Shown here piece by piece: positions 22,648 to 35,900 of a stretch of 64,000 bases of DNA. The DNA comes from Artocarpus heterophyllus (taxonomy: Eukaryota > Streptophyta > Magnoliopsida > Rosales > Moraceae). A program made the position numbers and the translations under genes. Location of the stretch: contig CM046348.1 of NCBI GenBank assembly GCA_025403435.1, positions 18,885,679 through 18,949,678 on the forward strand, written 5' to 3'. The notes under the pieces are model-generated. The model had not been told where the DNA came from. It did no database searches and saw nothing but the letters and a program-made list of their open reading frames with translations. The stretch's first letter is position 1; the number at the start of each line of letters is the position of its first letter.

Positions 22648-25427
22648 ACATCATACAAGGTATGAGTATATATACACACAAAAGGGTAGCTAAGAATAAG
22701 GTAAAATAAATACAAAATCAATCAAGCAAGTCAACCGGGCTGATTGCATTATCATATTAGCTGGGCTGATTGTATTACTGGACATTATGCATGCATGCAG
22801 CTAGTTCGCTCATGAATGGTCATGTTGTGAAATAAGCATTGTATTTGATTTTGGGAAGAATTTGGATTTCATGATTTGCATTATGTGTGATCTAAAATAA
22901 AATGATCATCAGTTGAATGATCAGCTATATACTGCTTGAGTTGACCCCAAGTAACAATTATTTATTTATATCATGGTTTTTCAAATTTCTTCATGATAAA
23001 AAGATTGAGATCTAAGTCTTCATTTCCTTGATAGACTCGCGTTGCTAGAAAAGTATTTAAGTATATTTTTGTCCCCTATATATCCATAGTTGATATATTA
23101 ATGCTGTGTTAAGTTCGTACACTAGTTTTTATTTCTTTAATTGCGCGCCATATTTGATCAAATATGATACTTTGTTATCCAAGCCCCAAATTCTTCTACT
23201 TTTGATGTAATAATTCAACTCGATTACTTCTTAAATTGTATCTTTGCATGCTGGTTTTCTTAAAAGTTTAAGGAAGAATTGGACTGTTCTACTATATATA
23301 ATATGACTCTACCTTGCTAACCGATCTGATAAAGGATTAATTATACTTCCACAGAGTAAAGCACAAGATGACCATGCTAAATAGTTTAATTTCTCATAAG
23401 TCATAGTCCTGCTCCTACCACTATCTTCTTCTCGAACACCGATCTTGACAAGAAGGGAAAAACATATATGGATATAAAAGTTGAGAAGTTAAGAAGGCAA
23501 GGATCCTTGTGAATCTCAAAAAAAAAAAAAAAAGAAAAGAAAAGTGGAGAAAAGGAGAATAAAGCCAAGGGGGACCAGAGGCGCCCCTCCCCACACAAGT
23601 AAGGCTCGGTTGGAAACAAACGTGGCGGATGATGTGGCTGCAACATGATGTGCGACCACTCAGTTAATACAAAAAATACGTTGTCATCTTCTTCTATTTT
23701 CTCTCTTTATTCACACCTTTTTTTTTTAATTTCAAGGGGTCATTGAAACCCATCTGATAACATATAAATCCCCAATTTTCTAATCTCTCCCCCTCATCTT
23801 CTTTTCTTTTCTCTCCTCATTCAAACCTATCTTCTTCTTTTTTTTCCCTCTGAAAGGGTCATTCAAACCAATCTGATAACATAAAAATCCCCAATTTTTG
23901 TAATATCTCTCTCTCTCGTCTTCTTCTAACCTTCCCCCCACCCCAAAACACTAAATCCCCAATTTTTTAATTTTCAACACCCCCCCCCCCCCCCCCCCCC
24001 CCCCAAAAATAAAAATTAAAAAAAAAAAAAAACAGTATTGACAGTTCCCTTGTTCCTCAAAAAAAAAAAAAAAAAATCGTTCTCAACCACAGGCCCAACC
24101 AAAACCATTTAAACAACGTGAGAAAACTACACGTGATGTCCCCGTGAAGGATATCCTGTACTAAAAATGTCCTGCTCTTTTTAGAATTTCAAAATCACCT
24201 TATTTTATTTTATGTTTTAAAATATTAATTACACATTTATTATTTTACTTAATATAATTCAATATCAAAAATTAAAAACCCTCCTTCTTCATCTATCCAC
24301 TTAGGAGAGAATGTAAAAAGAAGACAAACTTAGATTTTTAATAATTATTACTTTCTAATAAAAGGATAGTTTTAACAAGTAATGTGTTGCAAGAGTATTT
24401 TAATAAGTTAGGGCATTTAGGTTAAGAAAAAAAACACAGAATAGATCTGAAACTTCACGAAAAACAGGAACTTGGGCTGTAACGAGAGAGAGAGCGACGA
24501 TCCCTGAAGAGGACGGAGGAGGAAGAAAAAATGAAAATGAGTTTATTTGTATATTTAAAAAAAAAGAGTAAATAAGATTTAAATGTATAGAAATAAAATC
24601 GCTGAAATCGGATGTTATATATACCAAAATGCAAACACAAACAAGGAGCCCATTAAGAATTAAAAAATAAAAATTTTTAAATTTTAATGCTTTCTTCTTC
24701 CTCATTTCCCTTCTGCATCTGTTTCCGCCATTAAGTAAAAAACCTATGGTCAATTACTTCCATCTAAAAAATTGTTACTGCATTTTTCTTATTTTGTTTT
24801 TTTTTTTCCCTCCCTCTGGTTATTCTATAAACATGCACAAAAACAAAAATCCTGTATAAGCTGTTTCATGGAAAAGAAAATTCTAGGACACCCCTAAGCA
24901 ATAAATAACTTTCGAAACTTTTTTTTAAGAAGCAATATGCAACATGTAGTGAGTTCTGACTTACGAGGAGAGAATGGTGAGGAGGGCTGTTGAGGCGGAA
25001 GAAGAAGTTGGAGAAAAATAAAAAAAAAAAGAAGAAGAAAGAATATAGAGTGTTTAATAAGATGGAGTTTACAACTTAACAATTTTTTTATTATTATTTT
25101 AATATATAAAAATTTTATATTATTTATAACTAAAAAAAATGATTTAAACCACTTTTATCAAACACCTTTTACTTAATCTTTGAATGCTAAGGAGAGAAAA
25201 AAGTATGAAAATGAGTTCTTTAAAAAAAAATATAAAAAAAGAGTAGGACCCACCACAATTAAAAGAATAGTTAAGTGCCCATGTAGGAGCCATGTGTTTT
25301 GCCACCTCATCTGTCACCTATGTGGGTAGGGACCCTTGTGGTGTCTCTTAGCTTTATTCAAAAAAAAAAAATAGAAATTTCAAATTTTCGCAAGGTTAAA
25401 TAAGATGTTTGTCTTTTTACGAAGAAA
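22648..25427. other. Intergenic between dirigent gene and second copy
   Basis: No gene seen. Around 23680-24060 it is CT-rich, with two direct repeats of about 60 bp containing ATCTGATAACAT and AAATCCCCAATTTT (starting about 23738 and 23857). A run of 25 C lies at 23980-24004. A-rich and T-rich tracts dominate the rest. The edge at 25427/25428 is a sequence join without Ns. Confidence 0.55.
23980..24004. repeat. Poly-C run of 25 bases
   Basis: An uninterrupted C run embedded in CT-rich and A-rich low-complexity sequence. The complementary strand is a G run able to form quadruplex structures. The exact length is likely unreliable in any assembly. Confidence 0.8.
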
Positions 25428-26094
25428 TATATATATGCATATGAAGATTAGTGTTGGATTTGTCAAGGATCCAAATTAACTAGTAATAGTTAATTTGATA
25501 GACTATTATTAGTCAGGTCTGAGCTGTACACGTTTAGAGCATCCATTGGCTGTAATAGCGAGGAAGTTATTTAGAGATGTAATTAATTTGCTATTTAACT
25601 CATGTAACTATCATTACACAAACAATACAGAATTACTCTTTACATTTCTCAGAAAACAGCTTCCTTCTCTTTTCAACTTTCTTCCAAACACTATCAGAGT
25701 TGAGGTTTTCAATTTTTCAAACACGTGATTTATTTAGTAAACGACAATATCCTAGCATGGGCCTTCCATTGTTGTGCTATTTGACATGCATCTAATTGCA
25801 TGTTTTTTAGAATATATCCATTTCGGTTTCGACTTCAAAGGCATTTATTTGGAATTCCATCAGAAAATGTGACTTTTTTAGCTTAGATACAAGCTCCATC
25901 GCTAATTGTCTTAAAGGTCTTTCATTCTTCCAAATTTAAGAACTTCTGGTAATCCTCGTTGTGCTTCTCGAATTATTCTTGTTAATTGGCTTATGATGGC
26001 TAGCCTGTGGATATCTGGTTGTGGTTCGATATTTTTGGAATCGGAGAGGTTTTATTAAAGACGGTTTTTCAAAAATAGAGTTATGGACTTTTTT
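25428..26094. other. Non-coding left margin of second copy
   Basis: Counterpart of 1-627 with scattered substitutions; no gene seen. It runs directly into the LINE remnant. Confidence 0.5.
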
Positions 26095-26403
26095 GGTGTA
26101 AGAGCATCTGGTTTCTGGAGCCATATTAGGCCCCGACTAATCCGAAGTCGAGCCCAATCGAGGCCTTTTATTCCAGCTATTGATTATGCTAGGCATTTTG
26201 ATTGGAAGAATTTTTGGGCCAAATAAGATTCAATGTATGTAGTTTCCAACTGTAGATATGAGAATCAACTTGCCCTTGCATGGCCAGATGCTCTCTACAA
26301 AACGGAAAACATGAAAGTCGGTGTTTCACATATTTTTCACGAGGGAAATCAAGCAGTAAGTAAGACGTTGGCTTCTTTGGCTCTCCAAAATCATGAAATG
26401 TGA
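26095..26403 (+). pseudogene. LINE retrotransposon RNase H remnant
   Basis: The plus frame at 26227-26403 reads DSMYVVSN and, further on, VSHIFHEGNQAVSKTLASLAL. These match the RNase H end of plant non-LTR elements (ETDSxxVV and VSHIxREGNxxADxLA). The frame upstream is interrupted by a TAA immediately before DSMY, and the final Asp of the RNase H motif is replaced, so it is dead. The first copy lacks this piece. The fragment sits about 240 bp before the solo LTR. Confidence 0.7.
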
Positions 26404-26639
26404 TCTCTTTGGTTTCTTCTTGGTGATTCAATGCTCTGACTTCCATCATTCCTCTAGTATATAGTTTCTTAGATGATCAGGATTACCACCGTTTTTGCTA
26501 GTCTATATTTTGCTCGCACATGCAGTCTTTTGATCTTGAGTCGATTTTTTTCTTCGGATTTTTAAACATCGTCGTTTACACATTAGCACTAGAATTACCT
26601 CATAGTTTGATCATCTCTGATATAAATACTATAATATTA

Positions 26640-29600
26640 TGTAACATCCAAATAAATTAATTATGATTCATTAATTTAATCTGGTTGTTAGCGTTAATTA
26701 GTTGAAAATTTGATAATAATTTTCAAGTTGTAATATTATTTCTAAATTAATTTTTCAAGTAGATTATTATTGTTGTAAATCAAATGTCAATTTTTGTCTA
26801 GTAATATGTGTTTGTACAACTATATTAGAGTAACTGTTTTTAAACAAAATTTAAACCGTATCATTTATATTGGGCTTTATTTAATATTCCACAACTTATA
26901 AAGGCCTAACCTTTTTATTTTTCTTTTTCTTTTTCTTTCTTTTCTCTCATTCACGCTCAAGACTTACCTCTATCCCTCATTTTTCTTTCTCTCATCGTAT
27001 ATCTCTCCATGAAACTTCAAATTTCAAAACTCCATATCTTTCTCATTTTAAGTCGAAATTGCACGATTTTTGCCTCTATAAGCTCATGACGGTGAGGAGA
27101 ACGATGAAAGACCCATATGGACTATGTAAAGTCACCATCGCCATAGCTCACTGGAACTCTGCCGCCATTTTCGTCGTGAGCCGCCGCTACCGGTGGTGAT
27201 GGTCGATACTGCTCACATCAAAATGTTCATGACAACCTCTATTTCAAAAGTCCTCAAGAGATTTTTGCAAAAGTGACTCTTGTAAGAACATGCTAAGGTA
27301 GGGTTTTTCTTGTTCTTCTAAATTTAAAATGTTCTCTTTTCCTTGGAGTATTTCTTAGAGTTTGTTGTTGAGTTTTATTGGTTATATGTTTAAGATGTTG
27401 GTTCTTATTAAATTTCATGAAAGACCCTAAATTCCAATTCTTGGATTTTAACGCATGTTTTTAATCCAAAAATTAACATTACAAATCTAAAGATCTTTTT
27501 CTTCTAATAATTATTTGGTATTCTTCATTATAAGGTTTTGAAGCTTTTATATAAGAAAATTTTGTTATGCATAGAAATTATGGTGAACTTGCTTGTTTCT
27601 TATACTTTAGTCATGAGAATGGTGTTGAATTAAATAATTCATCACATGCATCTAAAAATATGAGTTATGAGTAATATGCTTAGGTTGAAATATGTTTAAA
27701 TGAAACTTTGAAATGGTTAGATGTTAAATGCTTACTAAGTGTTTGAGCGAATACTTGCATGTATTAGATTTTGTAGTAATTCTGTAAACCAATAAATCTA
27801 GAGTTATATTTGCTTTCTTTTGACCAAATAATCTACGTTAATCAAAAGTATACTTCTTAAGCTCTATTTAGGCTTTTGAATCACTAAAATTGGAGTTTTC
27901 TAGCTCAAGATATAATTTTTTTTCAAAATTTGCTTAAAAGCTGTCCAATTTAATTCAAACCTACACATGTTTGTAAGTTGTTTTTGAAAAGCTAATGAGC
28001 TTGAAATATAGCTTATGATAGTTTAAAATAATGTTTTGTTAGCTAGCTTTAAAACGAAACTGGTTTTATAATTTTTGAAATTTTATAAAATTAGTTATAA
28101 ATATTTTCATGCAAGAGAATAAACCTGCGGCTTTTTGAAATTTTGCATGTTATACTTAATGTTTTGGATTTTTATGCCTTTTTGAAATTATTGTAAGGTT
28201 ATAGATATCTATATATATATATGACCTTAATGTCTGATATTATTGATGTGTAAAATTATTGAGTTTTTAAGCATCTAGCTATGTGGTTTCCTTAATTGAC
28301 ATAACTTGGTTGTATAATTAATGAGTCTACTGGAATAATGAATTGAGCTCTAAATGATAATTATTAACCTCTGTTTTAGTAAAGGGTCTATATAAGTGAG
28401 TTTTTCTTATTTTCTTTAGCTAGTTGGAATGTAAGTAGTTCTTTACACATATCATAAGTTATTTGATTAGATTCTTGGTTTGTGAAAGACATATGTGTAA
28501 AAGAGTTAGTATGTTATTTTGACATTGTTAATGTAACTAAATCTTTTAGTCTTGGATTGGATTGTTTTTCCATGTTTAGAGGATGTAATTGAGATTTGAC
28601 CATTTGTTTTAAGCTAGTGAACAATGTAAAAAGTTAATAAAACCTCGTTGGTGACTACCTTGGAAAAACCTAAAAAACTATGTCCATTCATTGAATTTCT
28701 ATCTTAGAAACTTATAGGATTAAAGTATATCCTCTAAGCTTTGCATAACCATAAAAATCACATTATTTGGATACCCATAGCCAAAGATATGCACTTTAGA
28801 ATTTAGACACAAGTGCAGTAAATTTTGCAGAAAACAGCCACAATCCTATTTGATTTTACATGTTTGTGGAGACCTTAATGGTATCAAAATTAAGCATATG
28901 ATGCCTCCTTGGAAAGGTCCAAGTGTTATTTCAATTAGCCTCTGATTTTGTAATTTTCGGAGTTGTATAGAATATTTTATGAGTGTTAATGTAACAGTTG
29001 CCAAAGCTGTATTTTTCATAAATCTGCAAAACCAATGAATCAAAATTGCTGCTTTTTGATATACGATACCTACACCTAAACCGACCCTAGAACTTTTAAG
29101 GACCTCTAAATTGTGACTTGTAAAACTTGGTTGCACTTCGCTTTGGACTACGTGGCCTAAGTTGTGTTCATTCAAAATTTCACTTAGAAACTTTGGGAAT
29201 CTTCCATAATTTCTTAGAGTCAAAGCCATTGATATCTCGAGGATTATTTTGAGCAATCCAAAAAGTTTAGGTAATAGCATAAAATGACTCACTATAAGCC
29301 TTGCTGTTTCATTTCCTTTAATGTCAATTTTTGCTATGTTTGGTGACTTTGGGAATTTTAAGGAATGAACTCTAGTGTGAGGATCATGTTTTGTTTTGCA
29401 TAATTGTTTCATTGACATATGCATTGCATTTGCATTGGTTATTGCACTTAGCGAAATGCTCGGCACATGAAGGCCCTTGAGTTTTTAGCTCAGGTTATGG
29501 CATTCAAGTAAGCATTTGAGCTCTTTTGCTTGGATGTCGATATGGTAATTAGTATGGGTAATGTGAACCCTATGACAGAGTAAGTATAGGAAGTCTAAGT

Positions 29601-30476
29601 TTACCTTCTGTTGATTATGTTTGTTATTTAAATTTTGTTATGTACTTCTGTTAGCCATGATGGGTAAGCATCCTATTTCGATTGAACTTGTTTCCCTTGA
29701 GACTAGGTTTAAATAGGTTGGCTAGGGCTTGATGCCCATAGCTCGGTGAGGTTCATCATATTTATATATCTATATAGATATTAATGCGGTTCAAAGTGTT
29801 TATCTATTTATGTATCAATGTTGGTGAGTTTCACCACTGCCAAGTTCATTGACACATAAATCTTTATGAGACCCTTAGAGATACAGTCAAGTAGGAAGAT
29901 TTTAAAAGAGCTTCATAACGGGTACAGTAGCTTAAGAATGAGCTCTAGGATTGACTTTACATACTGGCATGTATATATACATTGTTATGTGATGAGTTGG
30001 TGATTTTGTTGTGCCTTATGCTGTGAAATATGTATATGTGAGTTGATGCATAAGGTTGGAGTTATTTTCATGCCGTAATCCTTTCCCCCTACTAAGCATT
30101 TGGTTTGCCCCTTTTTATGTTTTCCCTCTTTTTCAGTATATTATAGATTGTGTTTGTTGCTAGTCACACTTAGTTGCTATTTTCAGGGGCCCAAAGCCCG
30201 CGACAACTTATGTATGGTTTTACTGTATTTAATATTTAATTCTCAATGTGATATTGTATCCTATGTATAGAAACTATATCGATACGACAGTGTCCTAGGT
30301 CTGTTTACTTTTTGAAACGTTTTGCAATTTTGGACTTTTATTATTTTTAATTTAAAGACTCCAAAGCAAGTATTTTACCTCTTTCTGGTAATAGTCTATT
30401 TTTGTTTAGGATTAGCTTAATCCGTTATATTTATTTTAATTTCAATTATTTACTAACCCTATTTTGGGGGGTTACA
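26640..30476 (+). mobile_element. Complete 3.8 kb solo LTR
   Basis: It starts TGTAACATCC (26640) and ends GGGGTTACA (30476), giving 3,837 bp with TG...CA termini. A perfect 5-bp target duplication TATTA flanks it (26635-26639 and 30477-30481). No polyprotein is present. An antisense frame (28846-29466, starting at GTG) is open but resembles no known protein. The size and termini suggest a Ty3-gypsy family with very long LTRs. The same LTR in the first copy is truncated, internally deleted and carries a nested element. Confidence 0.8.
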
Positions 30477-32191
30477 TATTAAAATTTTTATAAGAACTTG
30501 CGATGTATTAAACGAATTATTATTTTAAATTTAATACGCATTAATCAATAAGCAATCAAATAATACATTTTTTATATTTATACTTCGTCGTGCAAAATTT
30601 TGCACTACTTTAACCTTCCAAAATTTTAAAAAAGTTCACATTTTTTATATTATTTTAAGTATAACAATATTTGATTATGAAATTTGAACATTTGAAAACA
30701 TTTTTTTTTTACATAAATATGGAATTTTAGCATTCAGGTGTATGTATTATATCACATGTTAGAGATGGTTTTAAGTCACAAATACTAAAATAAATGGCGC
30801 AAAAATAAAAGAATTGTTACCGTGAGATTAATGTAAAATTGGGTATAGTTGGAGTTCACTTGCTCTTCCTAAATATTTTCCTTCCTTTATTTTCAATGTT
30901 CATTAATTTTGAATCAATATCAATTGTGCGAATGCAAAATCCGAGGTTAATTTTCCTTTCAAAAATAAATACTAATAATAATATGAGGTTTTCCTTTAAT
31001 TAGTTTTGTAATCTACGATTTTCTTTTAAAAAGAAAAAAGAAAAAGAGGAATTGTACTAAATTACACAGTTTCAATTCTTAATGTAAGCAAATAACACAC
31101 TTTCACAAATATTAAAGTCCATAGCATTCTTAGAATCACGTGCTCTTTTTAAATACTTAAATTTTCAATTTTACTACTTCCTTTTTCTTCTTTTTCTCTT
31201 TCTCTTTCTTCTCGTTTTTGTTTTTCATTATCTCATTGTTATTTCGTGCATTTTATGCCAAAATAAATTTCATTTTAATCTAAATGGCTATTTACTTAAC
31301 ATTATTATATTTTATTCTATTTATTTTTATACCCAATAAATGGTGGTTTAATTCCTTCCTTCTCTAAAAAAATATATATATATCAAATGCTAATTAATTA
31401 AAGGGAGAATGGGGGAAATAGACAAACTTATAATGGAATAAAAATTAATAGCCAAAGTTTAAACAAAGCTAATAAACAGGCCAAAAAATATAAACACACA
31501 TTTAAAAATTAGTTAAATTACAAAAATAATCCTAATTTAATTAGTAACAATTAATTATTAACAATTTATATATTTTTCTTCCTTACTTTCTCTTTCTTCC
31601 CTTCATGTTTCTCTCTTCCATTCTCTCTTTGTGTCTCTTCCCGTTTCTCTCTCATCCTCTCCTCTGTTTTAGATCGCCGAGCCGTCTATCATTACCATCA
31701 TGTGGGGCCAAAATTGAGTGAAGATCGTAGGGGCTAGGCAGGGAGAAGCATGCAGAGGAGTGTCGGAGTCGCGAGGCCAAAATCGTAGGAGCTGCATCAG
31801 GAGTAGCATTGGGCGGAGCTCCGGAGTCGAGAGTTTGAAATTAAGCGAAGATCACAAGAGCTGCACTAGGAAAAGCTGTTGGAGTCACACAAAGAGGAGT
31901 GTCAGAGTCGCAGATAGAGGTGTTATTGTGAAAGGAACCGTTGAATTTGTCGCCAGAGTCACATAAGGTCACTGGAGTTGCCGTTGGGGTTAGAGAGAAA
32001 AGAGGAGGAGAGATGAGGGAAAGGAGGGAGAAAGTTGTTTTAGGTGTTTTTGAAGAAGATGAAGAAGATAGGGAATGTTAGTGTTTAAAAAAGCACAAAA
32101 TTACGAAAATGCTATTACTTTAATATTTTTAAAAGTCTATTTACTTACAATGGACACACACATTCCTAAGCTCACCCTTAATTTTTTTTCT
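30477..32191. other. Intergenic, second copy
   Basis: Counterpart of 4824-6497; AT-rich, then a CT-rich tract and a GAG-rich tract at about 31570-32060. No gene called. At 32147-32151 (ACAAT) the sequence jumps relative to the first copy, which has 1.3 kb more. Confidence 0.55.
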
Positions 32192-33640
32192 TTTCAAAAT
32201 TGTCCTATACTGGAGAAGTTGTTCTACATTTTCTTTTGCTAAGGAAGTGGTGGTCTATGAGCTTTATTTTGCTCTGAATTTTTTTTCCCCATTTTGGCTC
32301 TAAGTTAGTTGTATGAGTTAGTAATATGTGCTTTTTTCTTTTATTTTCTTTTCTTTTATTTTTTTTTTTGTTTTTTAGATATGTTGATGAGCGAATAACA
32401 TTTAGAGAAAAGTGATAAAGTGAAATTGAGAAAAAAAAAAAAGAGAGAGAAAAGTGAAATTATAAGATGTGGATAAGTGCATTTTATACATGTGCAGAAC
32501 TTTTTTTATTACCAATTAAAGATAATTTATATAATAATAATAAAAATTCTCTTATATAAAATATATTTATATATGACGGATTGACAGACGGTTTGATGAG
32601 TGGTTTAGAAGTGCCAATTCACTAACCAAACCATCTAAAATTATTTGTATAAAAATTATGAGAATCATTTAAAATTAAAAATAAAAATCACCAAATTAGT
32701 TTGTTTAATTTAGACGGTTTAACAGATCTTTTAAACACCGCTGCAGACTGCAAAAGCACAAATTGCTAATGTATTCTTTGAAATAATCATTTCACTTTAA
32801 CACAACTTTCTCATGGCTATATTCCACATGATACGTACACCCATCATTTTGAATATAACGCAAAAGTCACAATACTAATTTAACTGACCAATTGACTAAA
32901 TTGCAAGCGACGCATTTTTCTCTTCAAAATTGTCCTACACGGAGAAGTTGTTCTACCCTTTCTTTTGCCAGAAAGCGGTGGTCTATGATCTGATTTTTTT
33001 GTTTTTTTTTTTTTCATTTTGGTTCTAGTTAGTCGTATGAGTTAGTAATATGTGTTTTTTTTTCTTTTATTTGATTTTTTTTTTGCGTGTTTTTTATATA
33101 TGCTGATGAGCGAATAACATTTAGGGAAAAGTAAAAAAAAAAGTACAATTTTCATTAAAAAAAAAAGGAGAGAAAAGTGAAATTATAGGATGTAGACAGG
33201 TGCATTTTATACATGTGTAGAACTTTTTTTTATTACCAATTAAAGATAATCTATATAATAATAATAATAATTCTCTTATATAAAATATATTTATATATGG
33301 CAGATTGGTGGACGGTTTAATGGGCAGTTTAGAAGTGCCAACTCACTAACCAAACCATCTAAAATTATTTGTGTAAAAATTATAAGAATCATTCAAAATT
33401 AAAATAAAAATTACCAAATTGGTTTGGTTTAGCATATATTTTGAACAACCTGCGGACTACAAAAGCACAAATTGCTATGTATTCTTTGAAAATAATCATT
33501 TCACTTTAACACAACTTTCTCATGGCTAGTATGTTCCACATGATACGTACACCCATCATTTTTGAATGTAACGCAAAAGTCACAATCCCAATTTAACTGC
33601 CCAAATGACTAAATTGCAAGCCAGGCATTTTTCTCCATGT
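32192..33640 (+). repeat. Tandem promoter-region duplication, second copy
   Basis: Same two units of about 0.72 kb as at 7848-9285, with units starting about 32192 and 32922. Confidence 0.72.
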
Positions 33641-33797
33641 CACATGTTTCTGGCATTTCTTTCATGAATGGCTTGCAGCAGACAAAACGTTGCACGAGAG
33701 GAACTACTTAATTTTTGGTTAATTATATATATATATATATTATATATGGTTAATTAATCATGACATACCCTACTTTAACCGTCCTAATCTATCTCTC

Positions 33798-33806
33798 ATA
33801 AATAGA
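33798..33806 (+). promoter_or_regulatory. Likely TATA box of the broken dirigent copy
   Basis: ATAAATAGA, 103 bp before the ATG at 33901, identical in context to 9441-9449. Confidence 0.4.
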
Positions 33807-33900
33807 TCAGGCGACGAATGACTTCAAATTACAAATCAAAGAGTCTAGCTAGAGGACCCCTTTTGTTGTTTGGTCAAGTTAATACATAATTTTTCCATCA

Positions 33901-34418
33901 ATGGCATTTGACAAGTTGTTCTTGTTAATTTTGCTTGTAGCCATGTTATTATTCATTCGTCCAAGCGAGGCTCAATCTCAAACTGAGAGACAAAATCAAA
34001 GCGACTTAGTGTTCTTCTTCAGGATGTCACCTCCGGGCCCAACGGCACCGTCGTCCCGGTGGTCGGAATCACTGGAAAGACCTGGTCATTTGCCTCATTC
34101 GGCACGATTTTCGTTGTCGATGATCCAATCACGCAAACCCCAGATAAGAACTCAGCCCAAATTGGTCGAGCACAGGGAGTGCTTGTAACATCAGCCTTGG
34201 ATGGGTCTAATGTGAGTGTCTTAATATCATTAGTATTCAACAATGGCACTTTGGAGCTACAAGGCGTTCTTCGTCAAAATGAGAGATATAGAGAAGTCTC
34301 AGTTGTTTCAGGGACTGGGAGATTTAGGTTTATGAGAGGACATGCTATCTTTGAGACTATCTATTATGAGAGGGCAACTTCTTATGCAATCATTAGGTGT
34401 ACCATTACATTAGGCTGA
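33901..34418 (+). pseudogene. Dirigent gene copy with a one-base frameshift
   Basis: Nearly identical to 9544-10062, but one C is missing in the CTTCC run at 34019-34021. The frame is lost right after the LVFFF of the first dirigent block (about residue 39). Downstream the old frame is open again to the normal stop at 34418, and every other family block is unchanged at protein level. The break is therefore recent, or is a sequencing or polishing error in a short homopolymer. If real, the product would be a secreted stub followed by out-of-frame residues. The upstream region and TATA-like box are intact. Confidence 0.88.
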
Positions 34419-35851
34419 TTTAGATTTCAGCACATTATAATCATGTGATGGAGGAAACTATATAATAATAAATTGGAGAATAAAGTTTCAGATCAATTTA
34501 ATTTAGTTGCTACTTTATTGTTACTTCAAATTTTAGTCTTGTTAAGCCCCTACATATTTCCCAAATTGTAGTGCATATACAACATTTTTTTCGTTTTTTT
34601 TTTTTGAAAAACAAAAATATGTAGATAAGGTGTAATTTCTACCTACATGCAGTGAATAAATGTCATTAGTACATATACTTTTGAATTTTTTATTTCTCCT
34701 TCCTAAGCTGGAGTGCATATTGTCTCAAAAGTAATATTAAATAATTGAATAATGATACAAGTAAAGAACGAGGATCTAATTTGGTTGAAGACTCTAGATA
34801 TCAAAGAAGACTTGGTCCGAAACTTAGCAGGGCTCAAATATAAAAAATTAAGTTTGTTTAATTTAAATAGCAGAAAAAACACGAATAAAACTTCTAATAT
34901 TTTTGTATAAGTACTGATTGTTAGGAAGTGTTGGAGTAGGCGTTGGCGCTGGGAAGTTGAAGGTGCAACGTCCGGTCACGCATCGACATTATTTTGAGAA
35001 ACTATTTTTTTTTTTGTATACTCCTATTAGGACATGTTAGGTTTCATTTGTGTAACTCGAAAAATATATATAAAGAGAAAGTGTGTAATTTTTTTCTTGA
35101 AAACTTTATCATTATTGTGAATTTGTACAGTGGCCAAGAATAGACGTAATTCTTATATTAAGAGTGAACCACTATAAATTTTATATGTTCTTTTCTTACT
35201 TATTTTTTGTTTGGTGTTTTTGCTCTCTGTAGAATTAAGATCTCTAGTTCACAGCATTAATCAGATCGAGAAGCCATAACATTATCATCAATTAACTGAT
35301 TTAAGCTCGATGCACATATAATAGAAAGAACATTTCTTCAATTAACTGTTTCCATATTTGTATTGTCTTAGCTTTAGTTTCACTTGCTTTACTATACTTT
35401 ATTTTGTTTCTTTATTTTTATATCATTTTAATATACTTTGGACTTAGTGGTTTGGTATGGCATCTAGATTCTAGTGGGTGTCACTTTAATTGAGATGGGC
35501 GAGAATCTAGTTGAGATGGGTTAAAATCGGGGGATTTTGAAAAGTAGCTTTAAGAAAAAAGATTTTGGGCAAATGACCCTTTTTTTTTGCAGTTTTTTGA
35601 CGTCAAAAAACATGCTTTTTGGGCATGAAAACTGTTTCAGTTTTTTTTTTCACTCTGTTGAAGTTTCTCTTCTCGTTACAGTTATTTTTGTCTTTTTTTT
35701 GAAAAAAACTGGGACAGTTTACCTGCCTAGAAAAGCTTGTTTTTTTTTTTTGTAAAAAAAAAAAGGTCATTTCCTCAATTATGATTTTTTTTTTGCCCTT
35801 TTGTCAAATTCTTCCGTTAAAATATGGTGATATCAATTGCCACTTCTCTTC

Positions 35852-35900
<49 letters not shown>

